Origin: Bacillus changyiensis
GTDB lineage: Bacteria; Bacillota; Bacilli; Bacillales; Bacillaceae
Direction of reading: 5' to 3'
DNA length: 64,000 bases
NCBI RefSeq assembly: GCF_027706145.1
Contig: NZ_JAQFWW010000002.1
Span: forward strand, 496,001-560,000
Part shown: in pieces, positions 37,945 through 46,472 of the stretch
Layout: every line of letters begins with the position of its first letter
Position numbering within the stretch: the first letter of the stretch is position 1
Program-made: the position numbers and the translations under genes
Notes under the pieces: generated by a model
What the model saw: the letters and a program-made list of their open reading frames with translations, nothing else
Databases searched by the model: none
Told to the model about the DNA's origin: nothing

Positions 37945-38802
37945 TCAGTTGCGACTGACGGGATTTAATGCAAACCGCAGCGCTCTGCTGATTAACACTG
38001 GCAAAACCGTGATATGACCTTCTCCTTTAAATTCGGTAAATTCTGCTCGAACACCAAAGTTTTCAAGTGCTGATAAGCGTTTAGCCAAAGTTTTAGCATT
38101 ATCATTCATCCGGCATTGATGGGTTTTCTCTAATTCTCCTGCTCCAAGCAGGACATCCACCTTAAGATTCGTTTTTTGTAAACGTGATATAAAATCAGCT
38201 TCATTAGCAAAAAATGACCTGTTCCAATGAATCGATGGACTTCCGGCAATATATGTTTGAAATAAACCGGGGTTCCTATACAAAGCTTGCAAGACAAACA
38301 GTCCACCGAGAGAATGACCAAAAATGGTCTGTCTATTTTTATCAATTTTAAATTCACGTTCAATTTGCGGTTTTAAGTCGTTTTCAATGAACGACAGAAA
38401 TGTTTCTGCTCCGCCCGACGCAGGCCAGTCTCTTCCATCAGGTCTTGGGGGCAACTCATCTTTAGGCACCGGAAGCGTAAAGTCATAAATACGTCTTTGA
38501 TCGAATGGTGCATCTGTCTGATAGCCAATCCCAACGATCAGAGCTGGGATGACTCCTGTTTTCTCTGGCCGGCGCGCCTGCATCCGCACCGCCTCAACCA
38601 TTGTTCCAAATACTGAGTTGCCATCAAGCAAATAGATGACAGGATATCCCGTTGGTGGCGGCTCTTCACTAGGTTTTGCTATAAAAATACGGTAATTACG
38701 GTTCCCCTCTCGCGAACGTATCAGGCGCTGTTGAGCCCCGGGAATTGTCACAGGCGAACAATCAGCCACGCCCATACTCTGAAGATGTTGATCATGAACC
38801 AT
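37945..38802 (-). CDS. besA: Bacillibactin trilactone esterase BesA
   Basis: The 285-residue alpha/beta hydrolase of the esterase-D/Fes group (B. subtilis BesA 289) has catalytic serine in FGHSLGGLFVLQ (about residue 165), an acid in the LLGAGELE region and the histidine in KGEGHITVLP. It hydrolyses imported ferri-bacillibactin to free the iron in the cytosol; no signal peptide is present. It follows feuC by 21 bases, unlike B. subtilis where the feu genes lie far away. RBS GGGGAGAAAG. Confidence 0.92.
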   Translation of the reverse strand: MVHDQHLQSMGVADCSPVTIPGAQQRLIRSREGNRNYRIFIAKPSEEPPPTGYPVIYLLDGNSVFGTMVEAVRMQARRPEKTGVIPALIVGIGYQTDAPFDQRRIYDFTLPVPKDELPPRPDGRDWPASGGAETFLSFIENDLKPQIEREFKIDKNRQTIFGHSLGGLFVLQALYRNPGLFQTYIAGSPSIHWNRSFFANEADFISRLQKTNLKVDVLLGAGELEKTHQCRMNDNAKTLAKRLSALENFGVRAEFTEFKGEGHITVLPVLISRALRFALNPVSRN

Positions 38803-38823
38803 TTACTTTCTCCCCTTTTTATC

Positions 38824-39843
38824 CTAATGAACCGCCTTTTTTTGTTTGAAAAGCAAGTATAAGAAGTAAGGTACACCGAAAATTGCAAGAATAATCCCAG
38901 CTGGTACCTCTGTTGGTTGAAACAACAATTTTCCTGCCAAATCAGCCAACAGGACAAGAAACATCCCAATCAGTCCACTTAATGGCAATGAATAGCGATG
39001 CAAGACTCCTGCCAACCTTCGGGAAATATGTGGTGCAATTAAACCGACAAACCCCATGCTTCCCGATATGGAGACACAGGCGCTAATAATTCCGACACAG
39101 GCGCAAAGCAGGACCAATTTTTCGAGATTAGATGATACACCCAAACTTTTGACAATATCCTCATCAAAGCGGATTGTATCAAGCACATGACTTTTTGCAA
39201 TCAAAAATGGGATAAATAACAGAAACCAAGGCAAAGCAGCCTGAATATATGTCCAATTAGCCGCTGACATACTCCCATTTCGCCACAACATAGCCATTTC
39301 AAAATCGTTAGGATTCATTTTTAATGATAAGTACAATGAAATAGCACTAAAACCCGAATTAATCGCGATTCCTACTAAAATAATTCTGCCGCTATCAAAC
39401 CCTCCACCATGCCAAGCAAACATCAAAATGAAAATAGCTGCCAAAAGCCCTCCTATTAATCCGAAAAAAGGCATACCCATTGCCGATAGAAGGCTTTGTG
39501 AATCCATTTGGCCTTTAAACATTAACAAATAGCCGACAATCGCTGCACCTGCTCCCGCATTAATACCCAGTATCCCGGGATCAGCCAAGCCATTTCTTGT
39601 GATCGCTTGTATGACAGCGCCGGCAACTCCCAATCCGAGCCCGACAAGGCCAGCTGTAACAATGCGTGGCAGTCTTAATTCAAACAATAAAATACTATTC
39701 TGTTCATTTGGATTGATTTGAAAAAGGGTAGAAAGCAGATCTAATGGATGTACTGAGAAAACACCCATTGTTATACTAAAATAACAAACCAGTAAAATCA
39801 GTGCAATGAAAACGATGTAAATCATTGCTATTTTTTTAGGCAT
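38824..39843 (-). CDS. feuC: Iron-catecholate ABC permease FeuC
   Basis: The 339-residue FecCD/BtuC-type permease has about nine to ten membrane segments. The typical blocks are LRLPRIVTAGLVGLGLGVAG, GLADPGILGINAGAGAAIV and FVGLIAPHISRRLAG, the last being the ABC ATPase contact. It forms the transmembrane pore with FeuB for ferri-bacillibactin. The start overlaps the end of feuB by eight bases. No ATPase gene is in the cluster; B. subtilis uses YusV, encoded elsewhere. Confidence 0.94.
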   Translation of the reverse strand: MPKKIAMIYIVFIALILLVCYFSITMGVFSVHPLDLLSTLFQINPNEQNSILLFELRLPRIVTAGLVGLGLGVAGAVIQAITRNGLADPGILGINAGAGAAIVGYLLMFKGQMDSQSLLSAMGMPFFGLIGGLLAAIFILMFAWHGGGFDSGRIILVGIAINSGFSAISLYLSLKMNPNDFEMAMLWRNGSMSAANWTYIQAALPWFLLFIPFLIAKSHVLDTIRFDEDIVKSLGVSSNLEKLVLLCACVGIISACVSISGSMGFVGLIAPHISRRLAGVLHRYSLPLSGLIGMFLVLLADLAGKLLFQPTEVPAGIILAIFGVPYFLYLLFKQKKAVH

Positions 39844-40840
39844 GTTGTTCCCCTCCTTTTCTCTTAATCAAGTAAAGGAAGAAAGGAACACCGATGATGG
39901 AGGTAACCACTTCAATTGGTGTTTCAAATGGATAATTGATAAATCGACTAGCAAGATCACTCATTGTTAAAAAGACACCACCAATGATGCAAGAACAAGG
40001 AATCAACCGGCTATAGTCAGAGCCAACGAGAAAGCGCGTTATATGTGGCACAACCAAACCAACGAAGGCAATTTTTCCCGCTATAGCGACTGAACTGCCT
40101 GTCAATATCACAACTGATACCATCGCAATGAATTTAACGGCTTTTTTCTGTTGCCCAAGACTTTTTGAAATATCGTCACCCAATGAAAGAGCTGTCACTC
40201 TTTTGCTAAGGGAAAGCGCCAGAATGATGCCGATCATGAAAAAAGGAATAGCAAACTTCAAAAGGTCCGAATTAATTTGATGAAGTCTTGCGCTATACCA
40301 AAAACTTAGATCTTGTGAAACTTGAAAATAGATGGACATAGCCGCTGACACACTGCTGAGCAACATGCTTGTCACCGTTCCAATAATCGCTAGCTGAACA
40401 GGTGTAAAACCGTTTGGAATCACCGATGCCAGCCCAAAAACGAGAAGTGCTCCGACGGCAGAACCGATAAAGGAGTACACTATCATTTCAAGCGATGTCG
40501 ATTGCGGAAGTACAATCATCAAAAGTGTGATGATAAACGCTGAACCGTCAGAAACGCCCATAATCGATGGAGATGCCAAGTAATTTCGAGTTATTCCCTG
40601 CATAAGCGCTCCGGACACGGCCAGCGCCGCTCCAATCAAGAGAGCGCCAACAGCCCGCGGAAGCCGGGAATACCAAATAATTTGATGATCGGTATTCCCT
40701 TTATCAAAGTCCAGAAATGCTGAAACAATGACATCTGTATCAAGTTGCTTTGCTCCATAGCATATAGAGAGAAAAACGGACAATATCACCAAAAATGGAG
40801 CGGAAATGATGATCATCTGTGTCATTCGCTTTGAACGCAT
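39836..40840 (-). CDS. feuB: Iron-catecholate ABC permease FeuB
   Basis: The 334-residue FecCD-family permease shows SRLPRAVGALLIGAALAVSG, RNYLASPSIMGVSDGSAFI and KIAFVGLVVPHITRFLVG, collinear with FeuC and with B. subtilis FeuB (334). It is the partner of FeuC in the membrane. It lies 20 bases after feuA and is translationally coupled to feuC. Confidence 0.94.
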   Translation of the reverse strand: MRSKRMTQMIIISAPFLVILSVFLSICYGAKQLDTDVIVSAFLDFDKGNTDHQIIWYSRLPRAVGALLIGAALAVSGALMQGITRNYLASPSIMGVSDGSAFIITLLMIVLPQSTSLEMIVYSFIGSAVGALLVFGLASVIPNGFTPVQLAIIGTVTSMLLSSVSAAMSIYFQVSQDLSFWYSARLHQINSDLLKFAIPFFMIGIILALSLSKRVTALSLGDDISKSLGQQKKAVKFIAMVSVVILTGSSVAIAGKIAFVGLVVPHITRFLVGSDYSRLIPCSCIIGGVFLTMSDLASRFINYPFETPIEVVTSIIGVPFFLYLIKRKGGEQHA

Positions 40841-40860
40841 AATGAAAAACCTTTTCTATT

Positions 40861-41814
40861 TTAGTTTTTTACCAATTTTTCTGACGCCGCTTTTAGAAAT
40901 TCAATTTTACTCCACGCTGTACCTCCCTGAGCAAGCGGATCTACAGCATTAACGAACACGTGATTCTTTTGAACAGCTGAGATGTTTTTCCAAATTGGAT
41001 TTTTCTCTAAATCTTTAAGCGCATTTGGCTTGTCTGCATTTTCATTGTCGGCAAACTGAACAAACATATAGTCAGGATTGATTTCACTTAATTTTTCAAT
41101 CGAGATCAGTTCTTGAGTTTTTGCTTCTTTCACTTCAGCAGGCGCAGCAAATCCTAATTCACCGTATAGTGTTGAATTGAAAAAGACATCTTTCGGATAA
41201 ATAAACACATTTCCTTTTCTGATTCTAACAACGATTGCTTTCTTATTCTTTGCTGTTTTCGCTAATTTCATTTTTGCTTCTTTAAGATCACTTTCATAAT
41301 CTGAAATAATCTGTTTTGCTTTGTCCTCTTTTCCTGTTAATTCAGCCAACAGGTTCAAATTATCTTTCCAGTTGGATGAAATATGGGAAACAGGAATTGT
41401 CTTTCCTGTTTGCTCGAGCTTTTTAACCATTTTCTCTGGGAATTTTGTCGATGCTATAATAACATCAGGGTTTAGTTCAAGAATTTTCTCAATGTTCGGT
41501 GCTATTTTTTCACCAACTGGTTCTGCCTGGTCTGTTATACTTTCAAACAATGGTGGGAACTTTCCTGAGAAAGACATTGCACCAACTGGATGAACGTCTA
41601 GAAGCTTAGCGTCTTCCATTGATTCAACGCTCCCAGTAATGACAATTTTTTGGGTTGGAACCTTTACCTTATATGTATGACCAAGATATGTAATATCTTT
41701 CTCTGTAGAATCAGAACCTTTTGTCTCACTGCTTACCTTTTCTTTTTTGTCTCCGCAAGCTGCAGCGGTTAAGGCAAGAAGCAAGACCAATAAAAATATA
41801 GAAAGTTTTCTCAC
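40861..41814 (-). CDS. feuA: Siderophore-binding lipoprotein FeuA
   Basis: The start is the GTG at 41812-41814, with GAGGAGG eight bases upstream, giving 317 residues, the same as B. subtilis FeuA. An ATG 39 codons earlier would destroy the signal peptide. The N-terminus VRKLSIFLLVLLLALTAAAC is a lipoprotein signal with lipobox TAAAC. The mature protein is a class III substrate-binding fold with ITGSVESMEDAKLLDVHPVG and VDPLAQGGTAWSKIEFLKAA. It captures ferri-bacillibactin and enterobactin outside the membrane. Confidence 0.95.
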   Translation of the reverse strand: MRKLSIFLLVLLLALTAAACGDKKEKVSSETKGSDSTEKDITYLGHTYKVKVPTQKIVITGSVESMEDAKLLDVHPVGAMSFSGKFPPLFESITDQAEPVGEKIAPNIEKILELNPDVIIASTKFPEKMVKKLEQTGKTIPVSHISSNWKDNLNLLAELTGKEDKAKQIISDYESDLKEAKMKLAKTAKNKKAIVVRIRKGNVFIYPKDVFFNSTLYGELGFAAPAEVKEAKTQELISIEKLSEINPDYMFVQFADNENADKPNALKDLEKNPIWKNISAVQKNHVFVNAVDPLAQGGTAWSKIEFLKAASEKLVKN

Positions 41815-41833
41815 AAATGTGACCTCCTCAATT

Positions 41834-41854
41834 AATTGATAATAATTATCAATT
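41834..41854. promoter_or_regulatory. Fur box of feuABC
   Basis: TTGATAATAATTATCAA (41836-41852) is a perfect palindrome, and the symmetry extends two bases further on each side. It fits TGATAATNATTATCA exactly. It covers the predicted transcription start of feuA. Confidence 0.92.
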
Positions 41855-41857
41855 AAA

Positions 41858-41863
41858 ATTATA
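41858..41863 (-). promoter_or_regulatory. -10 element of the feuABC-besA promoter
   Basis: Minus-strand TATAAT lies just upstream of the Fur box. The -35 position (about 41881-41886) reads TGGTTT, a poor match, consistent with a need for the Btr activator. Confidence 0.65.
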
Positions 41864-41885
41864 GGTAAGCCTTCCTTAGAAAACC

Positions 41886-41923
41886 ATGGACAATATCCGG
41901 CAATTAAAATGGATTTTTTCCGG
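41886..41923 (-). promoter_or_regulatory. Two direct repeats, candidate Btr boxes
   Basis: On the minus strand CCGGAAAAAATCCAT (41909-41923) and CCGGATATTGTCCAT (41886-41900) share CCGGA-N5-TCCAT with a period of 23 bases. The proximal copy abuts the weak -35 region of feuA. AraC-type activators bind such direct repeats, and the btr gene ends within this region. Confidence 0.6.
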
Positions 41924-43490
41924 ATAAGCACTTTACAGCTTGGCGAATCAGTCGTTCATGGCTACATGCTGAATATTCACGCCAAGGATCAGACTGGATT
42001 TGATGAACTTGCTTTTGCTGTACAGCTTTAAGATTTTGCCAAAAAGCTGTCTGTTGAAGTTGTTGATAGTATGCCAATGTTTCCGGCTCTTTGAAAATAA
42101 ACATCATGATCTGATCTGGACCATAGGCAGCAATCGTCTCAAGCGAAATGGCCTGATTTGTCGACTCATCTAGAGAAACAGCCGATATAAACCCTAAATC
42201 ACCAAAAAATACTTCTTGAACAGAGCGATTGTGGGCAAGGTAAACATCATGTTTATGAAGACGCAAAAACAAAAATTTTTGTTTTCGTACAGCTGAAAGA
42301 TGCTCTCTTGCCAATTCAACTTTCCGTTCATAAACTGCCAACCATTGGCGCGCTTCTGTTTCCTCCTTCAAATATGAGGCAGTCGTCCAAAGATTTGTTC
42401 TCCAGTTTTCCTCTGAACGAAGATAGAGTACATCTGCTATTTGGTTCAACTGCTCCTGTTGATGTTTAGAAATATCGTCCATGCTGATAATGAGCTCAGG
42501 CTCGGCAGCTCCTAACATGCGCAAATTTTCTTCCCATGGCTCATGAAAACGATAAGCGCTAAGATGAAGGGGGATGTCATGTGCGTAATGTTTATAATAG
42601 TATGCTGTCCATTTCGGGTGAAGTGAAGCTGCATAAGGAATAAGATGAAGTGGTATGAGCTGCCCAATTGTGTTTTGTCCGTATGCCGCCAATTTCCTTC
42701 GTCTTTTTTTCATGTATGCTGTCGGAGATAAACCAGTTTGTTTTTTAAATGTCCTACTAAAATAAAATTCATCCTGATAACCGATCTGATTGGCAATTTC
42801 TCTAAGCTTATAGCTAGCTTTGGCCATTAAACGTTTTGCCTTTGTGATTCTCGTTTCTGTAATAAACTCTGTCACACTTTGCCCATAAAGCCTTTTAAAT
42901 GTTTCACTATAATGTTTAGCACTAATGCCGGCCATTTTTGCCAGTTGATTCAGTGTCAATGAAGCATCTGAGTGGGCTTTAATAAATTCCTTTGTTTCTG
43001 CAATTGCTGATGCGGTATCTGCAGAATGAAATTGTTTCGTTAAACAGATGTCGTAAAGAAGCTGTTGCAATTCAATCTGAGATTTCATTGCTTGAAGTGT
43101 TGAAGAAACAGGCCATAAGTCTGATAATTCTTGAAGGCGAGCGGCAAGATTTCCGACAGACTGAACATCGATCATCTGTGAATCAGAAAAACTCTTGGAA
43201 TTTGTAACAGTCATTTGCTGCTGTTCATTACATTCATATATCTGTAACCGAAGAAGATACATATTCATATCAGCAGATACAGAAGTGATTCCAAATGTTT
43301 CATAGGGTGGACAAATATAAAGTGTTTCTTTTTTCAGCAGGCTCTCAATCTGGTTAATATTTATTTTCCCATCACCCTTCAAGTGAAAAATAAACACGAA
43401 CGAATCGGTAAGTTGTTGTTCATTCGGAAAATCACTCATTTTGACGATATGGTCTATTTGTAACAGATGATAGAAATAAGAGGATTGCAT
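41904..43490 (-). CDS. btr: AraC-type activator Btr (bacillibactin-responsive)
   Basis: The ATG at 43488-43490 after AAAGGCGG gives 528 residues (B. subtilis Btr 529). Residues about 1-150 are a divergent sensor region. Residues about 165-265 are the AraC DNA-binding domain with LNQLAKMAGISAKHYSETFK and REIANQIGYQDEFYFSRTFK. Residues about 270-528 resemble a siderophore-binding protein like FeuA, used to sense intracellular ferri-siderophore. It should activate feuABC. In B. subtilis btr is divergent from feuA; here it is upstream and co-directional, and its 3' end carries the feuA control sites. Confidence 0.93.
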   Translation of the reverse strand: MQSSYFYHLLQIDHIVKMSDFPNEQQLTDSFVFIFHLKGDGKININQIESLLKKETLYICPPYETFGITSVSADMNMYLLRLQIYECNEQQQMTVTNSKSFSDSQMIDVQSVGNLAARLQELSDLWPVSSTLQAMKSQIELQQLLYDICLTKQFHSADTASAIAETKEFIKAHSDASLTLNQLAKMAGISAKHYSETFKRLYGQSVTEFITETRITKAKRLMAKASYKLREIANQIGYQDEFYFSRTFKKQTGLSPTAYMKKRRRKLAAYGQNTIGQLIPLHLIPYAASLHPKWTAYYYKHYAHDIPLHLSAYRFHEPWEENLRMLGAAEPELIISMDDISKHQQEQLNQIADVLYLRSEENWRTNLWTTASYLKEETEARQWLAVYERKVELAREHLSAVRKQKFLFLRLHKHDVYLAHNRSVQEVFFGDLGFISAVSLDESTNQAISLETIAAYGPDQIMMFIFKEPETLAYYQQLQQTAFWQNLKAVQQKQVHQIQSDPWREYSACSHERLIRQAVKCLSGKNPF

Positions 43491-43546
43491 AAAAAAACCG
43501 CCTTTCATTAACTAAAAACAAAAATACCCCTGAACAATGTGGTAAA

Positions 43547-44044
43547 TTGGCAATACCCGAAAATACCAGTGTGTACAGTGCATTTTTCAGTGAAAGTGCT
43601 ACTCATCATACTATAACATATTACTATCGTTCTTCCTTTCAGATGAATCAGATACCTTTTTTCTTTACACTCGTACTACAAAATATCAGTCAAGGAAAAG
43701 CCGCTATTCAAAGCCAACTTGAGCTAAACGAGGAGATTAAATCCAGTATTCTATGTACATATCACACGAAGATGTTTGCGAGATATACCCCATACAGAGG
43801 GATTCTTGCTGCAACCGATAAAAGGTTGTTGTTTTATTCTTCACTATTAGGTTCCTTCGTTTTATCTGAATATCGATTATAAAACGATCTCGTCTTTTCG
43901 TTATAAGAAAGGTTTGGTAGGTGGTGATCATGTGATCATCATGAGCGATGGAAACCATATATGGATGGATGTGACCGCTTACAAACAATTTTAAAGGTGA
44001 TTCAAGCAACGAACCAGCTCTCCGATGACTATCTGCATTTGTAA
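43547..44044 (+). pseudogene. Frameshifted PH-like domain gene
   Basis: The plus strand encodes KAAIQSQLELNEEIKSSILC then YRGILAATDKRLLFYSSLLG. After a shift near 43860 it reads FYLNIDYKTISSFRYKKGLV and MSDGNHIWMDV, and after a second shift near 43980 RLQTILKVIQATNQLSD to a TAA at 44042-44044. The pattern (start of strands, ATDKRLLFY) is that of the bacterial PH domain of YokE-like proteins. Two frameshifts make it non-functional. The 5' limit is uncertain; 43547 is the first ATG of the open frame. Confidence 0.6.
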
Positions 44045-44045
44045 T

Positions 44046-44090
44046 GAAAACAGACTGCCGACTATTTCCCGGCAGCCTGGTGTTTTTTCT
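44046..44090. terminator. Terminator between the PH-like pseudogene and moaA
   Basis: CTGCCG / CGGCAG stem with a nine-base loop. The plus-strand exit is GTGTTTTTTCT and the minus-strand exit is TCTGTTTTC, so it probably works both ways and ends moaA. Confidence 0.65.
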
Positions 44091-45114
44091 ATCCACCAAT
44101 GTATGACATCTCCACTTTATTTTTTGACATCGCTTTTGAATGTGTACGATCAAGTGAATATTGATCATTACGGTTTTGCCACACTGTGCGGATCGCCTCT
44201 TCAATCTCTTGATCAGATTGTCCACTTCTGAGCAATGCTCGAAGATCAAAACCAGTTGAGGCGAACAAACATGTAAAAAGCTCGCCCTTTGCTGATAGTC
44301 TTGCTCTGTTACATGTACCACAAAAAGCGTCAGATACTGAAGAAATGAAACCAACCTCACCAACACCATCCCGATAGCGAAACCTTTGGGCAACTTCCCC
44401 TTTATAATTCGGTTCAAGCTCTTCAATTGGCAATTCTTGATTGAGAATCTCGATGATATCAGCTTTAGTTATCACTGACTGCTTTTTCCACTCATTTGTA
44501 TTACCCACATCCATAAACTCAATAAACCGTAAAATCTCGCCCTTTTCCTTAAAGTAACGAGCCATCGATAGTATATCTGTTTCATTGACCCCTTTTTGGA
44601 CAACCATGTTGATTTTAATGCCTAAACCAGCTTGTTTTGCCGCTTCGATACCGGCTAGTACTTTGCTAACAGAGACCCCTCTTCCATTAATCGCTTTAAA
44701 ACGTTCATCATTAAGCGAATCCAAGCTAATGGTCACCCTTTTTAAACCTGCTTTTTTGAGTTTCTCAGCATAAACTGGCAATAACAGTCCATTCGTTGTC
44801 ATCGCAATATCGTAAAGTCCAGATATGTGGGACAGTTTTTTAATGAGATCAGGCATATCTTTTCTCATTAAGGGCTCTCCGCCAGTTATGCGAATTTTTT
44901 CAACACCAAAAGTTTTGACAAACAAATGAGCTAACCGTTCAAGCTCTTCAAAGGAAAGAAGCTCACTTTTTGGTAAAAACAGATGATCACGTCCAAAGAT
45001 TTCAGCAGGCATACAATATGTGCACCGCAAATTACAGCGATCGGTTACAGAAATTCTCAAGTCTCGAAGCGGCCGGTCTTTTTTATCAAATACATGTTCA
45101 TGATTGGTGACCAT
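44089..45114 (-). CDS. moaA: GTP 3',8-cyclase MoaA
   Basis: The ATG at 45112-45114 gives 341 residues, as in B. subtilis MoaA; a GTG two codons earlier is less likely. Radical-SAM motif Cys27-x3-Cys31-x2-Cys34 is in [10 protein letters not shown], and the second cluster is bound by [18 protein letters not shown] near the C-terminus. The tail differs from the usual GG ending but closes SYIGG. It makes (8S)-3',8-cyclo-7,8-dihydroguanosine triphosphate for molybdenum cofactor. No other moa gene is in the window. Confidence 0.95.
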   Translation of the reverse strand: MVTNHEHVFDKKDRPLRDLRISVTDRCNLRCTYCMPAEIFGRDHLFLPKSELLSFEELERLAHLFVKTFGVEKIRITGGEPLMRKDMPDLIKKLSHISGLYDIAMTTNGLLLPVYAEKLKKAGLKRVTISLDSLNDERFKAINGRGVSVSKVLAGIEAAKQAGLGIKINMVVQKGVNETDILSMARYFKEKGEILRFIEFMDVGNTNEWKKQSVITKADIIEILNQELPIEELEPNYKGEVAQRFRYRDGVGEVGFISSVSDAFCGTCNRARLSAKGELFTCLFASTGFDLRALLRSGQSDQEIEEAIRTVWQNRNDQYSLDRTHSKAMSKNKVEMSYIGG

Positions 45115-45135
45115 ACACACTCCCCCTTGTCGTCT

Positions 45136-45163
45136 ATTGTAAACTTTTTCATCTCTTTTTCAA
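45136..45163 (-). promoter_or_regulatory. Candidate moaA promoter
   Basis: Minus strand: TTGAAA (45158-45163), 16-base spacer, TACAAT (45136-45141). It gives a short leader of about 15 bases that contains the GGGGGAG site. Confidence 0.5.
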
Positions 45164-45232
45164 ATCGTTCTTCTTCAATCATATCGGAAAAGGAGATCGT
45201 TTGGTGTGATGTACACCACTCATTAAAATAAT

Positions 45233-45282
45233 AAAAAGGGCGGCCAATCGTCAAAAAATTGACTGATTAGACTGCCCTTTTA
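45233..45282 (-). repeat. Dispersed palindromic repeat, copy 2 (spoIID terminator)
   Basis: On the minus strand AAAGGGCAGTCTAATCAGTC pairs with GACGATTGGCCGCCCTTT and is followed by TTATTAT. Core GTCAAAAAATTGAC and arms resemble the element at 25651-25695. It lies just after spoIID. Confidence 0.75.
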
Positions 45283-45285
45283 TGT

Positions 45286-46317
45286 TTATTTTTTAGCCAT
45301 ATAACGATTTACAAATTCATTAGCATTGGAAATATTCGTTCCTTTATAATAATATTTGACGATATCCTCAGCTGTTTTACCGTCTTTCGCCATATAATGA
45401 GCCCCATATTGGCTCATTCCTACGCCATGACCATATCCTCTCGTTGTGACAATGATTTGGTTGCCTTTACGCTTCCAATCAAAATCGGCTGATTTCAGGC
45501 CTAACTTTTCACGAATATCTCTGCCGTCCAGTTTTTTCCCATTGATGACAACACTTGCGACGCGCTTTCCAGGTGTTCGTTCAGTTATCTTACCAATACT
45601 TTCTGAACCTCCCAGTTTGACACCGAGTTTTTGCTCAAACTCAGATGCCTCAAATGTTTGATGATTTAAAAACTTTGGGGATTTTTTATCCCAAGCGCTT
45701 TTCACACTTTTTAAATATGGAATATCACTGGTCCAATAAGCAGCTGCATTTTCAGTATAGCCATTACTTGTAGAAAAGAATGATGCATCAATTGGCTTAT
45801 GATTGTACGTTAAAATTTTCCCTTGTGTTTCGGCAACAGCTTCTGTTACCTTTTTAATCTTCCAACGATAATCATCTTTCCAAATTTTTTGTAGTTCTGC
45901 ATTGTTTTTATACACTTGAAACATTTGAGTATCATCAACAAGTGAGCCTTTTGGTGATCGAACCGTTTGATCAGATACCATCTGCCTCACGATATAAGTA
46001 CGTGCTGCGAGCGCCTGAGCTTTTAAGGCTTCAATTTCAAAGTCAGCCGGCATCTCTGAAGCAACAACACCAACCACATACTCTTCAAGTGGAATGTGTT
46101 CAACTCGGCGGTCAGCCGTTCTGTAAACCGGAATTGAAACGGGAGACTCTTTTAATGTCGTTGTCGCTTTTTTCTCTTGGTGTTGACCCTGCTTTTCTGT
46201 TTTTTTGATTCCCGATCCTCCTTGGAAAGGGATGACAAGCAGTGTTGGCACAAGTACAATCAGTATACATATTCCTGTTAGTACGACTATTAGCTGTTTC
46301 AAATCATTAGCCCCCAT
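45286..46317 (-). CDS. spoIID: Stage II sporulation protein SpoIID (lytic transglycosylase)
   Basis: The 343-residue protein equals B. subtilis SpoIID in length. One N-terminal membrane anchor (VVLTGICILIVLVPTLLVIP) precedes the SpoIID domain, with VVASEMPADFEIEALKAQAL and ARTYIVRQ early and TTRGYGHGVGMSQYGAHYMA near the C-terminus. It cleaves denuded glycan strands during engulfment in the mother cell. A sigma-E promoter is readable upstream and a terminator downstream. Confidence 0.96.
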   Translation of the reverse strand: MGANDLKQLIVVLTGICILIVLVPTLLVIPFQGGSGIKKTEKQGQHQEKKATTTLKESPVSIPVYRTADRRVEHIPLEEYVVGVVASEMPADFEIEALKAQALAARTYIVRQMVSDQTVRSPKGSLVDDTQMFQVYKNNAELQKIWKDDYRWKIKKVTEAVAETQGKILTYNHKPIDASFFSTSNGYTENAAAYWTSDIPYLKSVKSAWDKKSPKFLNHQTFEASEFEQKLGVKLGGSESIGKITERTPGKRVASVVINGKKLDGRDIREKLGLKSADFDWKRKGNQIIVTTRGYGHGVGMSQYGAHYMAKDGKTAEDIVKYYYKGTNISNANEFVNRYMAKK

Positions 46318-46337
46318 TTCAACATTGATCTATTTTT

Positions 46338-46367
46338 ATTTTATGGTCGGGGACAAGCTAATATGAC
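46338..46367 (-). promoter_or_regulatory. Sigma-E promoter of spoIID
   Basis: Minus strand: GTCATATT (46360-46367), 14-base spacer, CATAAAAT (46338-46345), close to the sigma-E consensus (ATATT and CATACAnT). Confidence 0.75.
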
Positions 46368-46434
46368 TGTACATTTTGTATACGGTTGATGTATTAATTT
46401 TGTATTTTTGGTTCATAATGATACCAGAAAATAA

Positions 46435-46464
46435 AAATCAGTATGCCAATTGACATACTGATTT
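46435..46464 (-). terminator. Terminator of murAA
   Basis: AAATCAGTATG / CATACTGATTT hairpin just beyond murAA, followed by TTTTATTTTC on the minus strand. Confidence 0.85.
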
Positions 46465-46472
46465 GAGTTTGT

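Noticed and set aside
43737-44426. 229-codon minus-strand ORF from the PH-like pseudogene into moaA
   Set aside because: It is an out-of-frame read through moaA and the complement of the pseudogene, crossing the terminator.
45057-45254. 65-codon minus-strand ORF upstream of and overlapping moaA
   Set aside because: No RBS; the interval holds the moaA promoter and the composition is non-descript.
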